A stretch of 64,000 bases of DNA from Owenia fusiformis (lineage: Eukaryota; Annelida; Polychaeta; Sabellida; Oweniidae). Where the stretch lies: the NCBI GenBank assembly GCA_903813345.2, contig CAIIXF020000002.1:6627772-6691771 (forward strand), read 5' to 3'. Made by a program: the position numbers and the translations under genes. Shown in pieces: positions 38,501 to 48,400 of the stretch. Every line of letters begins with the position of its first letter. Positions within the stretch are counted from its first letter, which is position 1. A model generated the notes under the pieces. The model was given only the letters and a program-made list of their open reading frames with translations. It made no database searches and was not told the DNA's origin.

Positions 38501-41181
38501 AATGTGGATGGCGCTCGAGTCTGAAAGCCCCATAATGTGGATGGTGCTTGAGCAATTGCGCCATTATTGGGGATGGCACACGCGTTTGAAGCGCCATAAT
38601 GTGGATGGTGCTAGAACAGTTGGATTCCATAATGTAATGGAAGTGACGATTGAGTGCAGATTGAGTGTTTTGTTCAAAATTGAATACAAATTTGAACGAA
38701 ACACTCAATCGGCCGGACGCCGGCCGATGGATCGGAGCAAATGTGACCCAGGCATAATACGCTACATAGCCCCACATGAGCACAGTAAATGGTTAAATCC
38801 ATTCTGATACTCATCACATTCTGCCTTTAACAAGAAATATGAAGGCCATGGTTTCTCATTGATGGGTTAAATCTTATCTAATTTATTTCATGAACTTTTG
38901 GGAATTTTTGACCGGGGGTTCGCACGAACCTCTCGAACCCCCGCTGGCTACAGGCATGAGTAGTATTACTAAGTTGTCCCACGCCAGGCAAATGAGGATC
39001 AAGTATGAATCATGGCTGTCAATCTTCCTTGCCAAAACCCTTAACGTTTGAAATCATTGATACTATGGCTTTAAATTAGTGACAATCTGTATCTAGGGAA
39101 TGAGATGGTTATTTCTGTATACTATTCTAGTATATCATGCTATCACCGAGAATCGGGACATAAAGCTATATCCATAAATGGTATTACTTTTAGTATATCT
39201 TTTAATGGTTCATCTTGTAATTATTTTAAATATATTAATATGCAATCTTTTTGAAAAAAGCTATTCTAAAAGTTTATAGATAAAGTTCAAAGAAAAAAAT
39301 CAATGTTTGATGTTTACAATCAGGTAAAGCCATCTTTAATATTTTGTTGTAGGATCGGGAGAGATTTCAGTTTTGATGACGAGATTGCAGAAACGTGTGA
39401 AGTTTTTTCATATGATCCAACGTAAGTCAGTCAACTGATATTTGATTTTGACTTTAGCGACTTGAAGAAGATCTATGTTCCTTGGCGAAAAATATGGAGA
39501 CTGTCAAGTGTTTTTAAGATGTAGACGCACTTTAATTGAACAACTTTGGTACCAATGTAGAACCACTGAACAGCAAAAACACATAATGTTTCTGGAACTT
39601 TACAAAGGTCTAATTCAGGAAAGGCTCAAAAGTTGTTGATGAAAAACCTGCCCCGAACTTATCGAATGTACTTACACTATTACATTTTGTCTTTCAAAAA
39701 AAATATTCAGACATCAAAACAATTTTTAGAAAAAAACACAATAAGGGCTACAACTATTCATATGTTGATCCTGGTACAGTGGGGGATATTAGAAGTCTCA
39801 TATATCCATGGCCTGGGAATGGTGATACAGAATCAAGATTTACTCATTTACTCTTTTACCAATTTACTCATGGGGATAAATGTATGTCAACCTACACTTG
39901 ATGTGGAATATTTCAAAAGATAGTTTAGTAATAAAAGGAGTAAAGTTACAAAACAAATGTTCAAGAATTAAAAATGGGAACATTTTCATTTGACACCCTG
40001 TATATAGATTTGATGTGAATTAATGCGAATTTTACATTTTCCAGGATAGGGTTAGAAGACCACAAACGAGGACAACATGTGCATTTTTTCAACACTGGTA
40101 TCAAAGGCGAAAAAAGTAGATTGTCCGACAAATACAGAACGAAGACCGTTCTGGAGATCTTTCGAGAAAACAAGCATTTACACGTGAGAATCCTAATATG
40201 TAATCCTATATATGCACACAAAACGAAATCAAGTAATAAATACGAACCTTTAGGTAGAAATGGAATGTACGATTCGTATTTCGGGAGACGTTTAATATAT
40301 CATCATAAGGATTTGAAAAAAAAATCAGATTAGCTTTTATTCACGAATGCAACTTTTAGCTGTCGACTACCGTTTAAACCTACTTTTTATGACGAACTCA
40401 TTTTATGAATGGAAAAGTGACAGGTATTATTCATATCGAAATGAGTTGCCCATAAAATAGTATGTTAATCCGGTATCCAACAGGCGTTAGTTGCATCCGT
40501 GAATACAAGCTTAGATTGCTCGTATAAACTACAGTACTATTAGTAGTAACAAGTAGTCTAAAGGTTGATTGAAAGATGAACATATTTATGAAAAGGAAAT
40601 ATATGTAAAAATACCACTACCTCCATCTTTCTGTCGACATTACATGTGCAGTAACCATAATACATCGATATTAATGATTTAAATATAGGTTATTTAATGG
40701 GAGGGATGGACTATGAATTTTATTCCGAGGGAAAAATGATATTGGCCAAGGAAAATGTCATATTGACCGAGGGCATATTCCATCAATAACCTATTTATCC
40801 AATAATATTTTTTGAAACAAAACCCAAGGTTAATACAGTGTGATAATTCCCCGATGTTTTATTGTAGTTTGATTTCCATTTTAGACTACAATTGACGTGT
40901 TTAAAATAGATGTCGAAGGAAGCGAATGGGAAGTAATAAAGGATATGCACAAGTCAGGAGTCCTGTCTCGGATCAAACAAATATCAATGGAGGTGCACAT
41001 TGGAAAGACAAATAATTATAAAGAGCGTTATCAAATACTACAATTGTTAGAGAAAGCAGGATTTAAGTTATTCCAATCCGAGCCAAATCTTCACTGTAAA
41101 GTTTTGTCTAAGGCTAATGCTATGAAAGAGATTCGGAGTTGTTATGAAGTAAACTATATAAATATGAACTTTTTAAAATAA
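32548..41181 (+). CDS. METTL24-like FkbM-domain methyltransferase (six exons; start exon missing)
   Basis: Exons joined in phase: 32548-32614, 34909-35079, 36274-36386, 39353-39421, 40045-40183 and 40885-41181, giving 284 codons before the stop. Every internal junction is GT-AG and every phase fits. The order matches METTL24-type proteins: a hydrophobic anchor (residues ~3-19, preceded by Lys/Arg), a linker with TETLEILSNYLEN, then C-P-E ... DGG-K-DIC ... TVYSFG-IGRDFSFDD (first SAM-binding loop), FSYDPT (acidic residue after strand 2), and IDVFKIDVEGSEW (residues 189-201) with the K-x-D-x-E-G-x-E motif. The family is SAM-dependent; the substrate is unknown. The N-terminal anchor suggests the secretory pathway or cell surface. 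The anchor exon is the least certain (weak donor GTTTGT). No initiator ATG exon was found upstream, so the gene is 5' incomplete. An AATAAA overlaps the stop. Confidence 0.8.
32711..32983 (+). repeat. Dispersed repeat, copy 1 (pairs with 33894-34176)
   Basis: About 270 bp, containing TTATTTCATACAA, TTTGTAAAGCTAGGAAATGG, GAGCTTTTGAACCAGGA and CCTATCGACAGAGGTTTTAA, is repeated in direct orientation 1.2 kb downstream. It lies in the intron after the anchor exon. Minus-strand open frames in the two copies resemble each other only because the DNA does. Confidence 0.75.
33272..33410. mobile_element. Hairpin element, near-full palindrome
   Basis: ATCACACGTTTCAGC at 33272 is matched inverted by GCTGAAACGTGTGAT ending at 33410. 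Pairing continues through GTGATACAGGAAATATTCCAC and a weaker inner pair, leaving a loop of about 14 bases. A foldback MITE is the likely explanation. Confidence 0.7.
33532..33623. promoter_or_regulatory. Three cAMP-response-element octamers
   Basis: TGACGTCA occurs at 33532-33539, 33574-33581 and 33616-33623, an even spacing of 42 bp. The flanks of the first two (GTATGACGTCATA-like, after TTTGAAACAATA or TTCTGAAATAGT) are similar, so a short decayed tandem repeat is likely. Regulatory use is not shown. Confidence 0.4.
33894..34176 (+). repeat. Dispersed repeat, copy 2 (pairs with 32711-32983)
   Basis: Second direct copy of the ~270-bp repeat, somewhat diverged, with a short insertion near 34110-34135. 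No coding signal. Confidence 0.75.
34262..34342 (-). repeat. Dispersed repeat, inverted copy of 27231-27303
   Basis: The minus strand repeats the 27231-27303 sequence, including the CCCGGGG edge and ACTGTATTCACGC. It lies inside the intron before the exon at 34909. Confidence 0.6.
35186..36066. mobile_element. Foldback element split by a LINE fragment
   Basis: The outer arms TAGAGTCCATTTCACTGC (from 35186) and its complement (to 36066) match inverted for about 75 bp. A second inner arm (about 35262-35310) pairs with about 35452-35500. The right inner and outer arms should be contiguous but are separated by the 35501-35990 LINE fragment, so the hairpin is older than the LINE. It sits in the intron between the exons at 34909 and 36274. 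Confidence 0.75.
35501..35990 (+). mobile_element. 5'-truncated LINE fragment with (ATAAC)n tail
   Basis: A ~490-bp insertion in the right arm of the foldback element. It ends in a short ATAAC tandem tail (35970-35990) after AATAAAAT, typical of CR1/jockey-like elements that end in microsatellites. The open part carries a Trp/Lys-rich frame (stop at 35700) that could be a remnant of the element's protein, but I cannot assign a domain. Confidence 0.6.
36951..37740 (+). repeat. Tandem duplication (~280 bp) in a METTL24-like intron
   Basis: Unit 1 (about 36951-37231) and unit 2 (about 37309-37740) share ATATTGATCATAAAAGAGTATA, CTAATCTTATTTTATTTAAG and AAATGATTTTGCT in the same order. Unit 2 is interrupted by a MITE (37556-37698) where unit 1 is uninterrupted, so unit 1 shows the empty site. 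Confidence 0.8.
37556..37698. mobile_element. MITE, CATAGG family, copy 1
   Basis: The ends CATAGGTTCTGGGCCGATA and (inverted) CATAGGCTCAGGGGCGATA are ~19-bp inverted repeats. The interior is nearly the same as 38315-38456. The 8-bp flanks are only weakly alike here (GTTTTTAT/GTTTAATA), so the target duplication has decayed. Non-coding. Confidence 0.8.
37740..37922. mobile_element. MITE, CCAGGTGTAAAAG family, copy 1
   Basis: The left end CCAGGTGTAAAAGGG and the right end CTTTCACACCGG are inverted. The interior, with ATCAGGGCCAGTAAGGGCC and AGAAAGGGGACCATAAT, is shared with 60093-60255. No clear target duplication is visible. Confidence 0.75.
38179..38640 (+). repeat. Minisatellite, 33-36-bp units
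   Basis: Repeats of the form CCATAATGTGGATGGTGCT plus a variable AGTCTGAAAGC spacer run through this stretch. It is interrupted by a MITE at 38315-38456. Overlapping open frames on both strands (about 117-119 codons) are by-products of the repeat and not genes. Confidence 0.9.
38315..38456. mobile_element. MITE, CATAGG family, copy 2, in the minisatellite
   Basis: Same element as 37556-37698. Here the 8-bp sequence GTAAAGCC stands immediately on both sides, a clean target-site duplication inside a minisatellite unit. An 8-bp duplication is usual for hAT- and P-type transposases; the ends do not settle which. Confidence 0.85.
38648..38754. mobile_element. Damaged MITE, TGCCTGGG family
   Basis: The right half matches the 23924-24067 element inverted, ending ATCGGAGCAAATGTGACCCAGGCA with TA after it. 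The inner GATTGAGTGTTTTGTTC palindrome is intact, but the left outer arm is missing, cut off against the minisatellite. Confidence 0.7.
40333..40511. mobile_element. TA-flanked MITE, GCTTGTATTCGCGAA family, copy 1
   Basis: Inverted ends around AGCTTTTATTCACGAATGCAA and TTGCATCCGTGAATACAAGCT. The interior, with ATGAATGGAAAAGTGACAGG and AATGAGTTGCCCATAAAA, matches 53828-53998. It lies in the intron directly after the 40045-40183 exon of the METTL24-like gene. Confidence 0.75.
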
Positions 41182-41254
41182 AGATATAGTCGATACTATT
41201 AAACAGCGATGATGGAACTATAATTTGAGAAGGAGCAAGAAACAGAGTTTCATT

Positions 41255-41330
41255 TTTTCATGTTTTCTTTATTTCATGATAATACAGTAGTACAGGGTCT
41301 ACGCCTAGGCATTATTGGCCCTGTTAAAAT
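41255..41330 (-). other. Retroelement 3'-end-like hairpin, copy 2
   Basis: Minus-strand ACAGGGCCAATAATGC, a second ACCCTGT arm and then AAATAAAG, as at 23453-23522. It lies in the 3' flank of the METTL24-like gene. Confidence 0.4.
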
Positions 41331-41831
41331 TAACTATATAACAATACAAATACAATACATGTTTGGTAAAGAAAATAATCAGGAAAACTTGAAGACAGGG
41401 TAGAGGAAGAAATATAAATATGAGTTTTGAATTGTGAGTTATTTTTTGACTTCCTTGAAGATAGCAATAACCTTTTTATTTGTAATTGAGTCAAGAGATG
41501 GATCAGCAAAAAGTAAAAGATCTACCCTGTCTTCTATGATTAAAGGAGTTTAAATTAAAGGATGGCAGAGTTCCATTGTTTCAGGCGTAATCGTATATGA
41601 CTTCCCGGGTACTATTACGTATTATGTGAACTCAGATATCAATTTCATTGTAAAAGGCGGTCGCGTGCGCTATTTTGTGTATTTCAGTGGTCCATGTGCA
41701 GTACGGCAAGTGATTTTAGACGGTCATATCTTTCACCATGGGTACTTTCTGGGCATCAATACAGAGGTTTTTATTAAAACAATACGTTTTCTTTCAAGTG
41801 AAATCCCCATGATAGTAAAATATCAATCTAA

Positions 41832-42627
41832 CCCCCATATCACACCAAACTAGTTCTTACCCGTTCTTGCCAGTCCTACGAAAACGTCGTCAAACGGGCT
41901 CAATCTGGCTGTGGTCGGGAAATATGTCTGAAATAATTAGCTTCTTCGTTCTTAAACAGTCTTCAATACGTCCATCTCGTTCGCAGTTCGTTCAGGTCGC
42001 ACCACGTCGGAGTACAACGTCGTAGAACGCGTCCCTTAGTCTAGAAGGTCAACATGACCTGATTACAGAACGGTATGGTCGTCATCGATTCAAAATTCTA
42101 AAATCACATTCCCGTCTGAGAACGTTCATAAAGTTTGTAAATAGACCTTAGAAAGTTGCAGCTACGTTCATTCCGTTCGCACACAGTTTAAAATCAGTTT
42201 TGAAGAACGCAGTGGCAACTTGTTTGGTGTGATAGCTATATTTTTGCTAACTCGTTCATAAGCAGTGTTAAATACGTTCTTAATCAGTTTAAACCCGTTT
42301 GCAATTAGTTCTACCTCGTTCTCAACACGTCCGCAGACAGTTCAACTCGTTGTTAAAACGTCCCTAGTAGGATTGAAGTACGACGGTTCCGTTCGTAGTA
42401 CGTCCAGCTCGTCGTTAGTACGTTGTCACTCGTTCTAATTGTAGAACGTGACGACCACGAGAACATTTTGAGCATTGTCTAAGTTCTAGAGGACCTACCC
42501 GTTCGAGTACGTTCGATGAAGTTTGTAATTAGATCCCAAACGGTTCTTAGTAGGTCCAGTCCGTTCGTATACAGTTGAAGCCCGTTTTCGAGAACGCAGT
42601 GAGAACTAGTTTGGTGTGATAGTAGGG
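41832..42627. mobile_element. Non-autonomous TIR transposon, copy I (~796 bp)
   Basis: The ends are CACACCAAACTAGTTCT and inverted AGAACTAGTTTGGTGTG, with TAAC on both sides (41829-41832, 42628-42631). The interior is packed with short CG-containing words such as TCGTTC, TACGTC and ACGTTC. A third end-like segment (GTTTGGTGTGATAGC) lies in the middle near 42220-42240. There is no transposase frame. Close copies are at 52981-53786 and 55450-56254. Confidence 0.9.
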
Positions 42628-43857
42628 TAACTCTCTGAAAAAAGTATGGATAAGGACCCCCACCTTGGCACTTTTAAAAAAACGTTAGGCTCATTTTATA
42701 AAAAAGGATTTTGTTTTTCTCAATTTATACATATTGAAAGTTTCTTCTGCACTATACTAATAATATCTAAAAAGGGGATGCGTATTTCCAATAAGGAAAA
42801 CTCGTGCTATCCATTGTTTTCAGCATAATTTTGGTCATCAAAAATTGATATCTTCAAAACTAAGACTTTCAATACCATTCTACGTTTGAAGAAGCTTTAG
42901 ACCCCTTGTTGAATAATCTTTTCATGCAATAAAAACCAGGAAAGAAGATCTTCTTTTGAGTAAATAGGTTCAACATTTGAAAGAAATGTTGACATGGGGG
43001 TCCCTATTCATAATTTTTCGAATTGTTCGATTGATATTTTTATTATCATCATGGGTACTTCGCTTGAGAGAAAACATATTGTTCTCATAAAAAACACTGC
43101 ATACACGTATATTCCGAGAAAGAATTCATGGTTAAAGATACGACTATTTAAAATCACTTGCCATACTGCACATAGACCTTTAACACATTTGGAGTACCAA
43201 ATGTAAAACCACTAAAGAAAAAAAACCAGAATGATTCTTGATCGTTACAGTGTTCTCATACATGAAATGCTCAAGAGTTAATCATGGAAAACCTGCCAGG
43301 GAAACTAACTAGTTAAACTAAACTAAAAATCAATTTTATGTCTCAAAAGATACCCCTGTTGAATACATTGCTGATTATCAGATTTCCCGTATGTACAGTA
43401 TGGCGTCGATTAACGGTAAAAAGTGACAATCACGATTTTGTGAGTTGTTCTATTCAATATGTTCCAACTGTTTTCCCTATCTACGAAATTCCTTGAAATG
43501 TTCTCCATGTATTCAAAGTACAAATACATTGTACCTCTGAATCTTTGGTATGATAATCCAAAAAAATGTATGACTCATAAAGGAACTTGCACCCTTTCCT
43601 TTACAGATATTATATAATTCATGAGCCATATGATTGCCTGGATTTTATAAATAATGCCTGACCAAGACGATGTTAACACGTCGCCCTTCCCCACTCACAC
43701 CACAAAACGTCCAATTATATATTTAAATAAATTGATGAAGATGTAGTATTCTGGGATCATGCATTTTCTCATATGCAAAAGTAAGGGGAAGTAAACTAAA
43801 CATCTTGGTTGTTAGGTATGTAAAATAATGACGTAATTTTATTATAAATTACATAAC
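42628..43857. other. Intergenic DNA with one dispersed repeat
   Basis: No gene seen. Around 43128-43190 lies a repeat (GTTAAAGATACGACTATTTAAAATCACTT-like) that also occurs near 31836-31890 and, inverted, near 41690-41745. The rest is AT-rich single-copy sequence. Confidence 0.5.
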
Positions 43858-44050
43858 AATATTTTTTGCCGACAGGGCTAACAACCGCCAATAGCTGATT
43901 ACGTTGGCTAGGCCAAACATATTATATTCAGCCTTAGACATTATTTTTGCAGACAGGGCTAACAACCGCCAATTGTTGATTACAGCAGCTAGGCCAAATA
44001 TATTATTTTCAGCCCCAGACAATATTTTTGCCAATAGGGCAAACAATAAG
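43858..44050 (+). repeat. Two and a third ~81-bp tandem repeats
   Basis: GACAGGGCTAACAACCGCCAAT recurs at 43871 and 43953, with a partial third unit (CCAATAGGGCAAACAATA) at 44031. The 133-codon frame crossing it begins in the repeat and has no recognisable domain. Confidence 0.85.
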
Positions 44051-44689
44051 TTGTTAATCGAAATAGACTGTAAGATTTACAGGAGTGGTGGCCAGCTACG
44101 AAATCAAAAATCGGTATGGCATCGAATGGTTGTTTCGTTCACAAGTTTGATGTATAACATAAAGTTGATAGCTGGGAAACCAAAACTTGGCATGACTTTT
44201 AAAGGATGGTTTGTAAACAAGTTTGTTTTATTACATAGGACACCGCCTGCTCGTTCCTCTCTGTCAAGAGGAGGGGTGTTACTGAGCATTTTGAAATCAG
44301 AGTGATTTATTCAAACCAGTTTATGACTCATAAAATATAATTCGTATAATATTCCTAGTATTCCAAACATAAATAGTAAAGTCAAAATAATATGCTTTTG
44401 GCCATTTTAACTGTAAAAACAATCAAATTTGATCCTCAAAATAGGAAAACCGGTCCAATCACAAATATAAAAGTCGTGTCAAAAATGTGCCTAAGATTAA
44501 AAAGAAAAATGTTTTAAATCCAAATCCATCTTTTTGGTCTAGATCTGCAAGGAAAGATTGCTAAGACATGAGTCATGGCTCATTTGAAAGGTCTCTTTGT
44601 GCTTTTTAAGATAAACAAAAATCAAATCTGTGAAAAGACCCCTTTTCCCATGCCCATGGCCTGGCTCATTTTACGTTGAGCGAAGTGTG

Positions 44690-45240
44690 AGGATAGGTTT
44701 ATGAACTTTATTACACATGGATACCCATAAAGGGTTGAGTGTACACAAAGTAAACATTAATTTTACAATATATCAATACAACAGAAAACAGTATATATAA
44801 CAACACACACAATTAATACTTCATAATAAATAAATAAGTAAATAAATGAACAAATAAATTGTATCATGGAATGAAAATGACCGCAAATTCAAGAAAAACG
44901 TACATAACTGGAACGATTTATGTGTCAAAATCAGATTCCGCTGGCTGAACATACTATCAAAATAAGCCAGATCGATGGACTTAAAAGATATAGCTTCGTT
45001 TTGACAAAATCTGTCGATTGCCGCATTGGATCTTACCGTGATATTATGGAATGCAGCGGGTTACAGGAGAGTGTTGTTTGATCCCTACCTTTGAAATATT
45101 GCAGAAGTAAAACAGGGCTTCGATTAAATCGTTTGAGGATGTAGCCTTAGGCCAGAGTATAGTTGTAATTAGATTCTTTAAGAATGAACTCTCTTTAAAG
45201 AGGCGAATTCAAACTCTTGAAAAGGGAATTGTGTCACGTT
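44690..45240 (-). mobile_element. Possible minus-strand retroelement 3' fragment
   Basis: On the minus strand a stretch with protein-like composition (near 45000, encoding CRQF/SIDLAYFDSMFS-like words) leads into AT-rich sequence and an AATAAAG near 44720. The polarity resembles the 3' end of a retroelement. No catalytic motif is visible, so the family is open. Confidence 0.25.
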
Positions 45241-45386
45241 TTATTTTGATTGTCTGCCAGATGTCCACGATACTTAAACAGAGAGTGGATGCCGATTAAA
45301 TAACGAGATACCTCGAGAGCAATTGAAATTTCTCCAAATTTTATTTTGCTTCAGGTGAAAAAATCATCATCATCTTAGCCAAATCG

Positions 45387-45394
45387 TATAAAAA
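45387..45394 (+). promoter_or_regulatory. TATA box of cysteine-rich gene copy 1
   Basis: TATAAAAA lies 102 bp before the ATG of copy 1. Copies 3 and 4 have TATAAAA motifs 84 and 73 bp before their ATGs, which supports a real core promoter. Confidence 0.55.
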
Positions 45395-45488
45395 TAGTTC
45401 TCTCTAAATAAATTGTAAATCGTTAGATGCAGAGGATCTACTGATCTGAAGATATTCATCGTTAGCGCAATTATATACTATTCCGAAC

Positions 45489-48400
45489 ATGGCTGTAAGA
45501 GGAATGTTAACAATATGCCTATTTACTGTTGGCTTGATGTACTGGGCCAATGCCGAGGAAACTGCCGCAGCAGGGGGCCCATTCCCGCCTTGCAGGGACG
45601 CAACAACGTGCACGTGTGAACCCGTCATCAATGTCACCCCACAACAAATGGGTTATTGCGATTGTAAGAATCTCACAAATTGGCTATCCAATACGACGTC
45701 TGGGCTGTCAGAGGCAGAAGAAGATATTGCAGAGTTGGCAACAGATATCGAGAATTTAAAAGGTACATTGTATTTATGTTAATGTAAATAAAATGTCAAC
45801 TAAGTCATTACATCTGGTTTTAGATTTTTAATACGGATTAAATCTATTTTAAATTCTGACCTATATCCCTATTTTCCTATTAAATTCTATCAATTAGGAA
45901 CTGTCGATGTGCTAAAAGCGGATAGTCACAAGGCAGAGGCTGACAGCCACGATGAGTCGGACTACATGAACTACTACGACGAGATCGCACAGGCAACTTG
46001 TACAGCCATGAATACAGTTAGGGGATGGACCTTTGCTGTTCGTAGAACCTGTGCTACAAATGGTCGAACATGCAAAACGATTTGCGCAGATCGGCAATTG
46101 AGAGCCCAGTATCCGGGTGTGGTAGCTTCGAGACCGTGAGTATATTTCAAAAATGCAATCCCTCGGTAAAGTGGACTTCAGTTAGTGCGCACAAGACCAA
46201 AACTTTTGTGAAAAAGAGTGTCTTGTTCACTTGGAAGCAACCCGGTGCCCTCACCTAGTGAGCATTTTCCCGGACCGTAAATTTTGCGTATCTCGTTCAG
46301 CCTGCTGTAGATATTTTTATTCCCTTTAAATTATTGCCCCCCTCAGACAGACAGATAGATGATAATCTCCTCATTTTTGATTACTAACTTTGCTTGAATA
46401 ATATATAACTCAGGTCGGTCAAGACAAGTAACTTAGTCAACATTCGATATTCGTATGTTCATCAATATTTACTAAGAATGGTGCCACAACTGAAGTAAAC
46501 CTCTGGTTAATTATTTTCAATAAACCTATCAGCGTATATGATAATTTTGATGTTCTGTTACATATTGGTGAAGCAATCTTTGGGATATGACCTAAATTTC
46601 TGATTTTCAACTCTGTCCCTGTATACCCCTACAAAAGATATATGTTATTCGTCATTTTTCATTATGAACCAACCATAAATGTATTTTTTCTTGTTTACAT
46701 ACAGAATGAACTTTCGGTTTTCAAATATTGCAAGACGGCACTGCATTTATTTGTTCAGGATATCGAGCAAACAAATGCGTGTCAATTTACACTGTAATAT
46801 CCTACATACTTATATTTCAAGGGTAGTTTTGAAGAATAATCAAGAAAATCCATGTTTTCAAATGGATTCATCCTTGTCAAAGAACGTGAATGAGGATATG
46901 CCGTTTGAAAAACTCACAACATGTTTCAAGTTCTTACAATTCTCGGTTATAAAAAATAATTTGAAAGTTGTGATTTCGAATGTAATATCCTACTCAATGC
47001 AATTTGTTGATATTTGTGAATTTTTTCTTTCGAAATGCACATTGCTGGATAACAGAACCTTGCCATGTTCGAGATGCACGAAAAGTGTTTTGTTAATACT
47101 TGACGTCGTACGGATATTTGGATGTGATTGACGTTTTAGTTAATCTCCTACCACTGTAATTTCCAACTTAATTTTTGGAAGCCAAATGTGATAGTCACGA
47201 ATTGATATTTAAGTCACACGTTGATGCATACATCATGTGTGTACATTAACTGTCGAATACATGCCAACTTACATTAATATATAAATATCCACAATTAACT
47301 CAAATCATCAATTCTCGGAACGGTTTTTTGTTTAACCTGGTGAATTTAATGTTTCATTTTTATTCATAATTTTGGTATCGGATTTGAGTATGCTATAAGT
47401 CGAGGCTTAAACAAAGCAATAAAATTACATGAAACCTTTTGTGAAAATTCAAACGATTTTTCAAGAATCCTTCTTCAAAGTGATACCAAAGTGCTCCCCG
47501 GGAGTGGAAATTTCGTCTTGTGTAATCAAAATGATAGAGCGGATGGTTTGAATTTTTGTTTGAGTTTATAGTTTACATCTATAAATTGAAAAACAAATCG
47601 CCTAATTGAGAGGTACATGCATATTTTGGCGATCTATCATTATAAAGGGCAAAATATTGTGCAAAAACAGGAGTTGACACGCTTACATTTGAAAATGAAA
47701 TTTCCTACATAATCGTCGACTCATGTTTAAAAGTCATGAAAACAAGGTTGAACACAAAACATTGACCCAGTTACTGTCTATTCAGCATGGGTTCACTAAG
47801 GGAAATATTATCAATGACAATTAAATCCTTTACAGTTCAGTTGTATTCCAAGAAACTTATCAATTTAGAAATGCATTGCAAATTGTTCAATTTTGTTTTT
47901 CAATTATAAAAAATGGCACCTGTAGAGAACAACGTTTTCAAAAAATTTTAAAACGGAGATATTTACTTATGCAACATTCATTGGCATGTGTCAGGGAATA
48001 AATAGGAAGAATGTGCATTTGATTCTATATCTTGTTCCTGAAGGAGTTCGTTAAGGAGCGGTATATCTTAACGTACTTTTATCATCTCGAACTCAAACAT
48101 TTCGAATTCTTATTTCGAGAACGCTTTGTTGAGAATCGATTCGAGATGTACTCAAAATTAGTGCGTTAAAATGTGTATTATCATCTAAATAACCACCTCA
48201 CAAATTATTTTGGAAATCAAAGATGTACGATTTTTGAGATTTTTATTTTCGAACGTTGACTTACTTACTTGGCTTGACTGAGGTGCGTTTTCTTGCTGTG
48301 CTTTTTGGTCATGATCACTTTTGATAATTGTGCTTATATACTATGCAGCAATTTATTTAACAGCATTTATATAACAGCTCTCAACTTTTTAAATAAAATG

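Noticed and set aside
38424-38807. Overlapping 117- and 119-codon frames on opposite strands
   Set aside because: Both are translations of the minisatellite and a MITE.
38916-38957. GGGGGTTCGCACGAACC tRNA-like word
   Set aside because: No cloverleaf can be drawn; the GCCTGTAGCCAG partner near 36655 marks it as a dispersed repeat.
41626-41853. 75-codon frame downstream of the METTL24-like gene
   Set aside because: Largely made of a dispersed repeat also found near 31836 and 43128.
43904-44305. 133-codon open frame
   Set aside because: Its first half is the 81-bp tandem repeat, and the rest shows no domain.
46679-47131. 150-codon open frame in intron 2 of cluster copy 1
   Set aside because: The longest single-copy frame, but of AT-driven composition, with no domain and no counterpart in the introns of the other copies.
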